Virus record (IMG/VR): IMGVR_UViG_3300012096_000013
Coordinates: 1 to 36,607 of that record
Direction: 5' to 3' (one strand)
Length of the DNA: 36,607 bases
Source: a virus
A model generated the notes under the pieces. The model saw only the letters and a list, made by a program, of their open reading frames with translations. It did no database searches and had not been told where the DNA came from. Positions 30,988 through 36,607 of the stretch are shown in pieces (within the stretch, counting starts at the first letter, position 1; each line of letters starts with the position of its first letter). Position numbers and translations under genes: made by a program.

Positions 30988-31008
30988 GGCCAGTTTTGGG
31001 CCAGTTTT
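30988..31008. promoter_or_regulatory. 11-bp-spaced direct repeat GGCCAGTTTT
   Basis: Two copies of GGCCAGTTTT begin at 30988 and 30999, so the repeat period is 11 bp, about one helical turn. They lie between the -35 elements of the two divergent promoters, suggesting a site for a regulator that binds along one face of the helix. Confidence 0.55.
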
Positions 31009-31015
31009 CAGGGAC

Positions 31016-31044
31016 TTGCAAAAAACTCGTCGATATCGTATACT
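31016..31044 (+). promoter_or_regulatory. Rightward promoter of the HTH gene
   Basis: TTGCAA, 17 bases, TATACT on the plus strand, ending 33 bases before the GTG start of the HTH gene, with AGGAGGAGGAG in between. The -10 lies inside the half operator ATCGTATACT, so occupancy of the operator sites could control both promoters. Confidence 0.7.
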
Positions 31045-31077
31045 TAGAAGGAAGGCAAAAGGAAGGAGGAGGAGACG

Positions 31078-31338
31078 GTGCAGCAAAACACCCTTGAGAA
31101 CTGGTATACCCCTGAGGAGGCGGCTCTTGTCCTGACGAAGAACAGCGAGCGAGCGGTTTCTGCCGGGTACATCCGCCAGCTTGCCCACCTGGGGAAGATC
31201 ACGACCAGGCAAATCGGCAAGCGGATGAAGCTCTACCTCAAAACAGAGATTGACGCCTATGTGGTTGAGCCCCGGGGGGCCAAGTTAGGGCGAGCGATGA
31301 CGGCCAGGCTCCATGAAAAAGAAATTGCCAGCGGGTGA
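31078..31338 (+). CDS. HTH (MerR/excisionase-like) regulator, the only convincing plus-strand gene
   Basis: An 86-residue protein with a GTG start behind AGGAGGAGGAGACG. Residues about 8-55 form a helix-turn-helix of the excisionase/MerR-like type: WYTPEEAALVLTKNSERAVS, GYIRQLAHLGKITTRQIGKR, then KLYLKTEIDAYV. The C-terminal third is basic. It is transcribed opposite to the early operon from the shared promoter region, so it is a candidate switch regulator. No CI-like repressor with a peptidase domain is seen. Its 3' end overlaps a cloverleaf-like structure on the other strand. Confidence 0.8.
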   Translation: MQQNTLENWYTPEEAALVLTKNSERAVSAGYIRQLAHLGKITTRQIGKRMKLYLKTEIDAYVVEPRGAKLGRAMTARLHEKEIASG

Positions 31339-31393
31339 CTCGAACACCGCCCTGCGAGCAGCATTGCAGGGGCTCCCAGTGAGCACGCTGGCA
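31326..31393 (-). ncRNA. Compact 68-nt cloverleaf-like RNA
   Basis: Minus strand, all bases accounted for: 8-bp acceptor-like stem (TGCCAGCG/CGCTGGCA), D-like stem GCTC/GAGC with a 5-base loop, a 6-bp central stem CCCTGC/GCAGGG with a 10-base loop, a single C, then GGTG/CACC with the T-loop TTCGAGT. No 7-base anticodon loop or proper variable region exists, so it is not an ordinary tRNA. ATTTCTTTTT follows, so it could be a terminator-like or tRNA-mimic structure between convergent genes. Confidence 0.45.
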
Positions 31394-31398
31394 TCTGG

Positions 31399-31647
31399 CT
31401 ATTGGAGGCTTGAGAGTAACTCCTTGATCTCGTCGGGTGAAAGCATGGACACAATCACCGGGATAAAGATCTCACCGAAGGAGAGCACGACCGCCTCTGC
31501 CTCAACACGATAGAACTCGCGCGATCCCTCTTCAAATTCCTCCCAGGTTATGTGGCTCCTTGGCGATGAGCCATAGAGCGTATCAAGGCTCATCTGTCTT
31601 GCCTCATATGCTACCTTACCCAGCCTCTCTCGTAATTCTTGTCTCAT
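31399..31647 (-). CDS. Small protein at the end of the int/FtsK operon
   Basis: An 82-residue protein, MRQELRERLGKVAYEARQMS at the start, with SHITWEEFEEGSREFYRVEA in the middle and SPDEIKELLSSLQ at the end. Helical and acidic. Its start overlaps the preceding stop by ATGA, and its stop is five bases from the cloverleaf. Not recognised; probably soluble. Confidence 0.6.
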   Translation of the reverse strand: MRQELRERLGKVAYEARQMSLDTLYGSSPRSHITWEEFEEGSREFYRVEAEAVVLSFGEIFIPVIVSMLSPDEIKELLSSLQ

Positions 31648-32585
31648 TCTGATTGGGGCTCCACTATCCCGGCCTCCTTCATCTCGGCGGCCAGCTCGTC
31701 CCGACGTTTGGGCCAGGGTTGATGCAAGCCCATCGGATGGAGGAGGAGGGAGAGCGCGCGGGATGAGAGGGCAGCAAGGGCCTGGTATTTCTTAATGAGG
31801 TCATTACTCTTTGTATTGAGCCGTGCCAGGGCAGCCGTTCCCTTCTCCATCTCATCAGTTGAAAGGGCAAGGGTCTCTTGTGCTGTGGAAAGCTCACCTC
31901 GTAACCCAACAATAGTTTCATGATCCTGGTTGAGTCGAGTTTCTAGCTTCGCCATCTCCTCTTGTAGTTTGCGGGTATCACGCTCGTAGTCCAGCAGCCC
32001 TTGATGTTGGGTTGAGATGACCTCGCTTTGAGAGCCCTGAACCTCTTCGGCCAGTTGTCTAGCGGCCAACACACGCCCATGCTCCTTGGTCAAGGCCTCC
32101 ATGGCCCTCTCCCGACCTGCCATTAGTTCCACCAGTTCCCACTTTTCTTTTTCAAGCCGGGCGATAATGGCTGCGTCCTCCCGTTGCCTTACGACAAGTT
32201 GCTCGTATCCATCGCTCATTAACCGACCTCCCGCCAGGGAATCGGACCAGGCCTTTTCTAACCGGATGATAGTGGCTGCGTCCCGCTCGGCCCGGCCATG
32301 TTCCAATTGTGTCGCCTCAATGAGCGCCTGATAGGAGGTCTCCACCTCCTTACATCTCCGTTGCAAGGTCTCAATCCAGTTGGCTTGTTCCTCAGCCTGA
32401 TCGCCTGCTATGGCAACAGCCGCGTCATAGGCCGCTTTCTGCGCGGTCAACTGGACCTCTTGTTCGTGATTCAAGGCCGCCCAGTCCCGGGCGAGCCCTT
32501 CCCAGTCGGGAGCGTAAGGAAGCCCGACGTCGGGCTTCCTCCCAAACGCTGCTAACCAGGCCCGGGATGCATCGATAAACTTCAT
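31644..32585 (-). CDS. Coiled-coil protein, unknown
   Basis: A 313-residue protein from MKFIDASRAWLAAFGRKPDV, behind GGAAGGAGTCACGT. From about residue 40 to 265 it is almost continuously helical and charged (VQLTAQKAAYDAAVAIAGDQ, ARLEKEKWELVELMAGRERA, RDTRKLQEEMAKLETRLNQD), with heptad-like Leu/Ala spacing, hence a long coiled coil. The C-terminal 45 residues contain HPMGLHQPWPKRRDELAAEM. It sits in the int/FtsK operon. It could organise DNA or membrane complexes, but no family is recognised. Confidence 0.65.
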   Translation of the reverse strand: MKFIDASRAWLAAFGRKPDVGLPYAPDWEGLARDWAALNHEQEVQLTAQKAAYDAAVAIAGDQAEEQANWIETLQRRCKEVETSYQALIEATQLEHGRAERDAATIIRLEKAWSDSLAGGRLMSDGYEQLVVRQREDAAIIARLEKEKWELVELMAGRERAMEALTKEHGRVLAARQLAEEVQGSQSEVISTQHQGLLDYERDTRKLQEEMAKLETRLNQDHETIVGLRGELSTAQETLALSTDEMEKGTAALARLNTKSNDLIKKYQALAALSSRALSLLLHPMGLHQPWPKRRDELAAEMKEAGIVEPQSE

Positions 32586-32601
32586 ACGTGACTCCTTCCG
32601 G

Positions 32602-32694
32602 TCAATGCGGAAAGTGGGATATATGCCTGAAGCGACCACACAAACCGCAATAATAGTACAGGCCTTCCTTAAAACGTTGTAGCAGGTGTCTCAT
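32602..32694 (-). CDS. 30-residue Cys/His peptide
   Basis: MRHLLQRFKEGLYYYCGLCG followed by RFRHISHFPH. One CxxC and a following HxxH give a possible small zinc-ribbon or finger. The ATG overlaps the previous stop exactly (ATGA), and the stop lies just before the next ribosome site. The clean coupling is the main argument; no homologue is known to me. Confidence 0.45.
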   Translation of the reverse strand: MRHLLQRFKEGLYYYCGLCGRFRHISHFPH

Positions 32695-32912
32695 CGCTTG
32701 CCCTTCCTTTTCATCTGGTCGGGATATTCCCAGCATTTTAGCCCATCTTCCCACTCGACAAACACGTCCTCATCATCGCAGTTGTTATAGCCCTGGTCGC
32801 CGTCAAAATGAGTCACGTGCCCGGTGACGCCATCGGCGCGGGTGACCTCCTCGCCTCGGGCGAACGCTGGCCCGCGAAAGTCAACGGTGATGTCTACTCC
32901 AAACAGTCTCAT
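32691..32912 (-). CDS. Small protein, unknown
   Basis: A 73-residue protein from MRLFGVDITVDFRGPAFARG, behind AAAGGAGGAGGC. The acidic loop NNCDDEDVFVEWEDG is followed by a basic C-terminus (MKRKGKR). The segment VTGHVTHFDGDQGY has the look of a small SH3-like beta barrel. It overlaps both neighbours by ATGA. Not recognised. Confidence 0.55.
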   Translation of the reverse strand: MRLFGVDITVDFRGPAFARGEEVTRADGVTGHVTHFDGDQGYNNCDDEDVFVEWEDGLKCWEYPDQMKRKGKR

Positions 32913-33829
32913 GCCTCCTCCTTTCGGTGTTTCGCGGCCCATTTGCCCGCCGTTCGGGGCGTTGTGTTGGCGATCTCTGCAAGCTCCTGGTCGCTGGCGC
33001 GTGGGTTGGCTTGGAGCGCGGCCATGATCGCTTGCTCCTTACTTGCATACTGAGGCATGTAAATGGGCTCGCTAATCTCTTTTCGATTTGCCGACAAATC
33101 TGCCGGTGAAGTCAACCCGTCTGTTTCACCCAGGAGACGCCAGTAGCGAGCAGCTGCCGGGCGTTCAATCCCCAGGTAGGTCGCCAGTTCCTTATCAGTC
33201 GCTCCCGGATGAAGTTTGAGATAGACCTGTGTTTTTTGTCGTTTCTCGGGCTCAGGCGGGGCGGCCAATTGCAAAGGAGCGGGCTCGACAGGGGCTTCTA
33301 CCACGGTGACCGGCTTGGACTCGGGGGAGGCCACGGCGGCCACGGTACCCTCTCCGTCCGTTTTGTCCTGCCTGAGCCAGCCGCTCATGAAGATAAGGAA
33401 CAGGACCAGGCACGACCGTTCCCAGGTCAGTTGTATCATGCTGATACCCAGTTGCCCGGCGGCCTGGTCGATGGGTATGGCCTCGGCGTTGACCCGGGCT
33501 ATAATCGATTGCATCTGAATCGAGACAAACGAGATAGCCCCGGCTATGGCAACGGCCAGGGCGACCTTGCCAACCAATGCCCACCCGTTTTTCTCAGTCG
33601 CGACCACCCGGCGCGCCTGGACTCCCAGGATCAACACAGTGAAGTCTAGGGTCAACATAAGGGTGACCGCCCAAATCAAGGTAACAAGCCAGTTGAACCC
33701 GGCCAGCAGGTGACCCCCGGTAAGGAGGTCAACGCCTGCCACAATGCCCGAGACGGCCAGCGCTGGGCCGCTTATGACTACTATCCCGTTTTCAAGCCAG
33801 GTGACCCGACTTGCCAAGGTTTGTTTCAT
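32909..33829 (-). CDS. Polytopic membrane protein with two C-terminal helix-turn-helix segments
   Basis: A 306-residue protein. About four membrane helices lie in residues 15-150 (VVISGPALAVSGIVAGVDLL, NWLVTLIWAVTLMLTLDFTV, KVALAVAIAGAISFVSIQMQ, SCLVLFLIFMSGWL). A Pro/Ala/Val-rich linker follows (about 160-200). The C-terminus has two similar HTH units: HPGATDKELATYLGIERPAA and NPRASDQELAEIANTTPRTA. It is coupled to the FtsK-type gene by an ATGA overlap, so it may be its membrane partner, as the membrane Spd proteins are in actinomycete conjugative elements. Function is inferred; the HTH pair is the unusual part. Confidence 0.7.
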   Translation of the reverse strand: MKQTLASRVTWLENGIVVISGPALAVSGIVAGVDLLTGGHLLAGFNWLVTLIWAVTLMLTLDFTVLILGVQARRVVATEKNGWALVGKVALAVAIAGAISFVSIQMQSIIARVNAEAIPIDQAAGQLGISMIQLTWERSCLVLFLIFMSGWLRQDKTDGEGTVAAVASPESKPVTVVEAPVEPAPLQLAAPPEPEKRQKTQVYLKLHPGATDKELATYLGIERPAAARYWRLLGETDGLTSPADLSANRKEISEPIYMPQYASKEQAIMAALQANPRASDQELAEIANTTPRTAGKWAAKHRKEEA

Positions 33830-35148
33830 GGATTCTTCCCTTCATCTAACACTGCTTTGATGAGCGGGTACTTATTCCCGCCCCATCCTAACATCCTCCT
33901 GATCTTGCGCCGGGGCGTTTTGGCCTGTGCCAGGGCGATGATCTGCCGACGCTCCTCCTCAGAAACGGCGATTGCCGGCGTCTCACACGCTGGTGTATCC
34001 CCGCTGAGAAACGTTCCCGGAACCGCCGAATCATCGGCCTCGTCTTGCTCGGGCAGCCAGTTGGAACCGCTAACGTTGTTGGTTCGCGAAGTGTGACTTG
34101 TTCCCAGGGCTCCGGAACCGGAAAGTAACCACCTCACCGCCTCGTTATCAGCCCACGGTACCCGGACCTCTTGCATCGTCGAAAGCACCGTTTTGAGATA
34201 GACTCGGCCAGCTTCACCTAACCCGGCCTCGTTGATAGATTGCCCCTTTTGAAGATCTAACAACACGCGAGCCGTGGTCATGTCGCCCCCGGTGTAGAAG
34301 CCGGTCCGAAAGCACTCCCGGACGCCTCCACCCGTTCCAAGGGTGGAAACGAGGATATCTTGCGCAGCCCCTATGACACACAAGTCATACTGGCGACCCT
34401 GGCGCAAGAGCTTTGCCAGGTCGGGTATCACGTCCTTTCTCTCTCCCACCAGTGCGGGTAACTCCTCGATTGCCAGGTACATCGGGGCTCCTATGGCCTC
34501 GCCCCTGAACTCCCGGTCAATCCTGGCTTGCAACTCTTGCCGGGCCATCCATTTGACCAGTTCGGCGATTGTCGCCACGTCCCGGACAGGGGGGGCGGCC
34601 AGGCGGCCAGCAATCGGCGTCCAGTCCACCCCGCGCTTGACTGGCGCATAGTGGATATCGCAGAGGTAGCAGACCGCCCCGAGGTGGAGGAGTTGCGCCA
34701 GGATGAGGCGCAGAATGTTGGTCTTGCCTCCACCTGTCGCCCCGGCCAGGGCGATATGCCAGAGCCTGGACATCGGAACCAGCACCGGGCCCGAGGCCGC
34801 CCGCCCGAGGAATATCCCGCCCGGTGAGGGGGTGAACGCCGCCAGTTCACGAGACAGGTCAAAGGGCGGCGGGAGCCCTCCGGTGATTTGCAAAGGCTCT
34901 GTATTCTGTTCAGAGACCCGGCGCGAGCCGATCATAAGCCGGTCGTACTTCATGGACAGGGCGACCCGCGCCAGGTGATAGCGCCGGTCTTCCTCGAGCT
35001 TGGCCCGGTAAAGCGGGGATAATACAAGCTCCAGCCGGGAACGTTCTTCCTGGCGGCGAGCCATGCCCCGACCTATCCAGCGCCACCATGCCCATGACCC
35101 CAGGGCCGCTCCTGCCGCGATTGCGCCCGTGATAATCAGTCCATTCAT
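33826..35148 (-). CDS. FtsK/SpoIIIE-type DNA translocase-like ATPase
   Basis: A 440-residue protein from MNGLIITGAIAAGAALGSWA, with the ATG behind AGGAGGAGCCC. Residues 4-25 are one membrane anchor. The ATPase has Walker A GATGGGKT (about 136-143), a Walker B-like MYLAIEELPAL (about 222) and the following LRQGRQYDLCVIGAAQDI. The C-terminus has an HTH-like segment (RQIIALAQAKTPRRKIRRML then GWGGNKYPLIKAVLDE). This is the type of ATPase used by single-protein conjugative DNA translocases such as those of actinomycete integrative elements. In this phage it lies between xis/int and a membrane protein. Confidence 0.8.
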   Translation of the reverse strand: MNGLIITGAIAAGAALGSWAWWRWIGRGMARRQEERSRLELVLSPLYRAKLEEDRRYHLARVALSMKYDRLMIGSRRVSEQNTEPLQITGGLPPPFDLSRELAAFTPSPGGIFLGRAASGPVLVPMSRLWHIALAGATGGGKTNILRLILAQLLHLGAVCYLCDIHYAPVKRGVDWTPIAGRLAAPPVRDVATIAELVKWMARQELQARIDREFRGEAIGAPMYLAIEELPALVGERKDVIPDLAKLLRQGRQYDLCVIGAAQDILVSTLGTGGGVRECFRTGFYTGGDMTTARVLLDLQKGQSINEAGLGEAGRVYLKTVLSTMQEVRVPWADNEAVRWLLSGSGALGTSHTSRTNNVSGSNWLPEQDEADDSAVPGTFLSGDTPACETPAIAVSEEERRQIIALAQAKTPRRKIRRMLGWGGNKYPLIKAVLDEGKNP

Positions 35149-35173
35149 GGGCTCCTCCTTCCCTTTCCTTCCT

Positions 35174-35386
35174 CTAAGATCGCTGGGGCGGGTGTAACAC
35201 ATCATCCAGGGATGATTGCGGGATGCGATACGCTTCCCTTTTTCCACGATGAGGGAGGCTGATCGCCCTGAGCGTTTTGGCCTTGATCCACCTGCGTACC
35301 GTGGTATCATCGACGCGCAAGCGCCTGGCGACCTCCTTGACGGTATACAATTTTTCTTGTTTCTGTTCTTGGTCCACTAACAACAT
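35174..35386 (-). CDS. xis: Excisionase-like HTH protein
   Basis: A 70-residue protein beginning MLLVDQEQKQEKLYTVKEVA, then RRLRVDDTTVRRWIKAKTLR and KREAYRIPQSSLDDVL. This is the excisionase/MerR-like HTH domain (HTH_17 type). It lies directly downstream of the integrase gene in the same operon, the usual place for a recombination directionality factor. The ATG follows AAAGGAACCT. Confidence 0.8.
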   Translation of the reverse strand: MLLVDQEQKQEKLYTVKEVARRLRVDDTTVRRWIKAKTLRAISLPHRGKREAYRIPQSSLDDVLHPPQRS

Positions 35387-35409
35387 AGGTTCCTTTCCTT
35401 CCTTCCCAA

Positions 35410-36345
35410 CTAGACTTGGGTCCCTTCCGATTTCCGATAGAGAGCCAGGACATCCAGGCTCCCAAACTTCCTCAAGTAGCCTTCCGTCGTGCTGATATGC
35501 TCATGTCCAAGGAGCTTCTGCAGGAGGAAGATGTTTCCGTTGGCAAGCATAAAATTCCTGGCAAACGTATGGCGGAACACATGCGGCCTCACATTCACCC
35601 CCGAGAGCCCGGCAAAGGCCGCCAGGCGGTGAAGCACATCTTCCAAACCGGCCACGGTTAAGGCCTCTTTGCCCGCTCGCGTCACGAACAACGGGAAGCC
35701 CGGGGAGGCCGCGAACTGCCGCTCCTGGTGGATATACTTGTGCAAGAGCCGCCGGGTCGGCGTGTCCAGGGGCAACAGCCGTTCCTTCTGGCCCTTCCCA
35801 AGCACCTTGATATAGGACTCGTCCGGGCTGAGATGGGTATTGCCAAGGGTCAGCCCGCACAACTCGGAGGCTCGTATCCCCGTCGTGAATAGGACGGTGA
35901 TAATCACCTCGTCGCGCAGCTTCAACATCTCGTTATAGTTTCGCTTGGCCGCCTCCCGCAAGGCTGCAACTTGCGCGTCCGAGAGCGTCTCGATGACGTT
36001 CCCGCCCGTCTTTGGCACCTTGATGCGCCGGGGTAAGATCGGTTTCACATAGTCACCGTACTCGTCATCCTGGCTGCACCAATTGAGAAAGGCCTTCACG
36101 ACCCTGATATAGCCTGCCAGGGTATCCCCCGAGAGCGGAGAGCCCGCATGGTGGGAATGATGAGAACTGGCTAGATGCGTAACGAACAGGTCAATCGTCT
36201 TGGGGCGAATGCCCTCAAGGGTGATTTGGGCCACATGGCACCAGGATACAAACACGCCCAGGCGTTGGGTATAGCCTATCCTACTCTTGGGGCGCAACCG
36301 TAAGAGCGAGGCAAGGTATTCATCGGCAGCATCCTTAATGTCCAT
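35410..36345 (-). CDS. int: Tyrosine recombinase/integrase
   Basis: A 311-residue site-specific recombinase. The N-terminal 110 residues are a SAM-like core-binding domain (MDIKDAADEYLASLLRLRPK, SGDTLAGYIRVVKAFLNWCS). The catalytic residues are visible: R158 (TTGIRASELCG), K184 or so (VLGKGQKERLLPL), H255 and R258 (HVFRHTFARNF), H281 (LGHEHISTTEGY) and the nucleophile Y290. All are intact, so the enzyme should be active. It is the first gene of the int/xis/ftsK operon. Family resemblance is to phage/ICE tyrosine recombinases of the XerC/D type; the attachment site is not identified. Confidence 0.92.
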   Translation of the reverse strand: MDIKDAADEYLASLLRLRPKSRIGYTQRLGVFVSWCHVAQITLEGIRPKTIDLFVTHLASSHHSHHAGSPLSGDTLAGYIRVVKAFLNWCSQDDEYGDYVKPILPRRIKVPKTGGNVIETLSDAQVAALREAAKRNYNEMLKLRDEVIITVLFTTGIRASELCGLTLGNTHLSPDESYIKVLGKGQKERLLPLDTPTRRLLHKYIHQERQFAASPGFPLFVTRAGKEALTVAGLEDVLHRLAAFAGLSGVNVRPHVFRHTFARNFMLANGNIFLLQKLLGHEHISTTEGYLRKFGSLDVLALYRKSEGTQV

Positions 36346-36397
36346 AAAACTCCTTGTTTCAACTTTTTTCGTGTTTTGTCACGTCCTACAAGGATAA

Positions 36398-36607
36398 CCT
36401 CGCCCTGTCGGGCCTTTCCCTGCCTACGCCATACCCAACCACGCCTGGCCCTACCTCGCCATGCCAACCCTCGCCAACCTCGCCATACCCCGACTTGTCA
36501 CGCCTAACCTTCCCATGCCTCTCCCGGCCATGCCTGCCTCGCCTCACCGTTGCCCGCCCCGCCATCCCTTAGCCCACCATGCAAAGCCACGCCTGACCAT
36601 GCCGACC
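36398..36607. repeat. Degenerate pentamer tract, CCNNN (GGNNN on the minus strand)
   Basis: From about 36398 to the window end, CC recurs almost every five bases. Its phase is constant from 36429 to 36475, then shifts by -1 near 36475 and again near 36535. The three spacer bases vary. On the minus strand this is an array of GG runs separated by three bases, the layout of a two-tetrad G-quadruplex. It is non-coding in the sense that no convincing gene lies here. It is upstream of the integrase and continues past the window edge. Confidence 0.85.

Noticed and set aside
30672-31393. Ordinary tRNA genes
   Set aside because: Both elements have a good T-arm and acceptor stem but no acceptable D-arm plus 7-base anticodon loop, so they are listed only as tRNA-like.
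1-36607. CRISPR array, insertion sequence or transposase
   Set aside because: No regularly spaced identical repeats and no transposase genes or terminal inverted repeats were seen; the 5-base tract at the right end is too short-period and degenerate for CRISPR.

Overview
The window is most of a temperate tailed phage (siphovirus-like Caudoviricetes) or its prophage form. Virion, lysis, packaging and integration genes are all present and nearly every gene lies on the minus strand. I see no host chromosomal housekeeping genes. By eye the base composition is GC-rich, with a few AT-richer patches. The host cannot be fixed from the sequence; an affiliation with Chloroflexota (Ktedonobacteria-like) is only an impression. 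The window cuts a gene at its left edge and a repeat tract at its right edge.

Layout in the direction of transcription (right to left). (1) 36.4-31.4 kb: tyrosine integrase, excisionase-like HTH protein, FtsK/SpoIIIE-type ATPase, a polytopic membrane protein with two C-terminal helix-turn-helix segments, then small genes and a coiled-coil protein, many joined by ATGA overlaps. A CCNNN/NNNGG pentamer-repeat tract lies upstream of the integrase. (2) 31.4-30.9 kb: a control region with divergent sigma70-type promoters, a near-perfect 20-bp palindromic operator, an 11-bp-spaced direct repeat and one plus-strand HTH gene. (3) 30.9-26.9 kb: an early leftward operon of small, mostly unknown genes (including DUF932 and SWIM zinc-finger proteins), with GC-rich hairpins between several genes and a strong intrinsic terminator at the end. 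(4) 26.87-22.98 kb: a new extended -10 promoter starts a DNA-modification block: ParB-like protein with a degenerate methyltransferase-like tail, DpdA-type DNA guanine transglycosylase, a QueD-like protein lacking the QueD catalytic Cys, then queD, queE and folE. (5) 22.98-10.8 kb: packaging, head, connector and tail genes (TerS, TerL, portal, scaffold, decoration, capsid, adaptors, tail tube, frameshifted tail chaperone, tape measure). (6) 10.8-2.7 kb: tail tip, with the usual hub protein apparently split over two genes. (7) 2.7-0 kb: lysis genes with a two-domain endolysin.

The most notable system is the 7-deazaguanine DNA modification block. FolE, QueD and QueE would make 7-carboxy-7-deazaguanine, and DpdA would put a deazaguanine base into phage DNA. 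queC and queF are absent, and a second QueD-fold protein with altered active-site residues is present, so the final base may be a CDG- or deazaguanine-type product rather than preQ0. These genes overlap each other and the terminase genes, so modification and packaging are probably expressed together. Other unusual points are the AICE-like int/xis/FtsK/membrane module inside a phage, two cloverleaf-like RNAs that are not ordinary tRNAs, and the GGNNN repeat tract, which could form two-tetrad G-quadruplexes. No replication genes were recognised.
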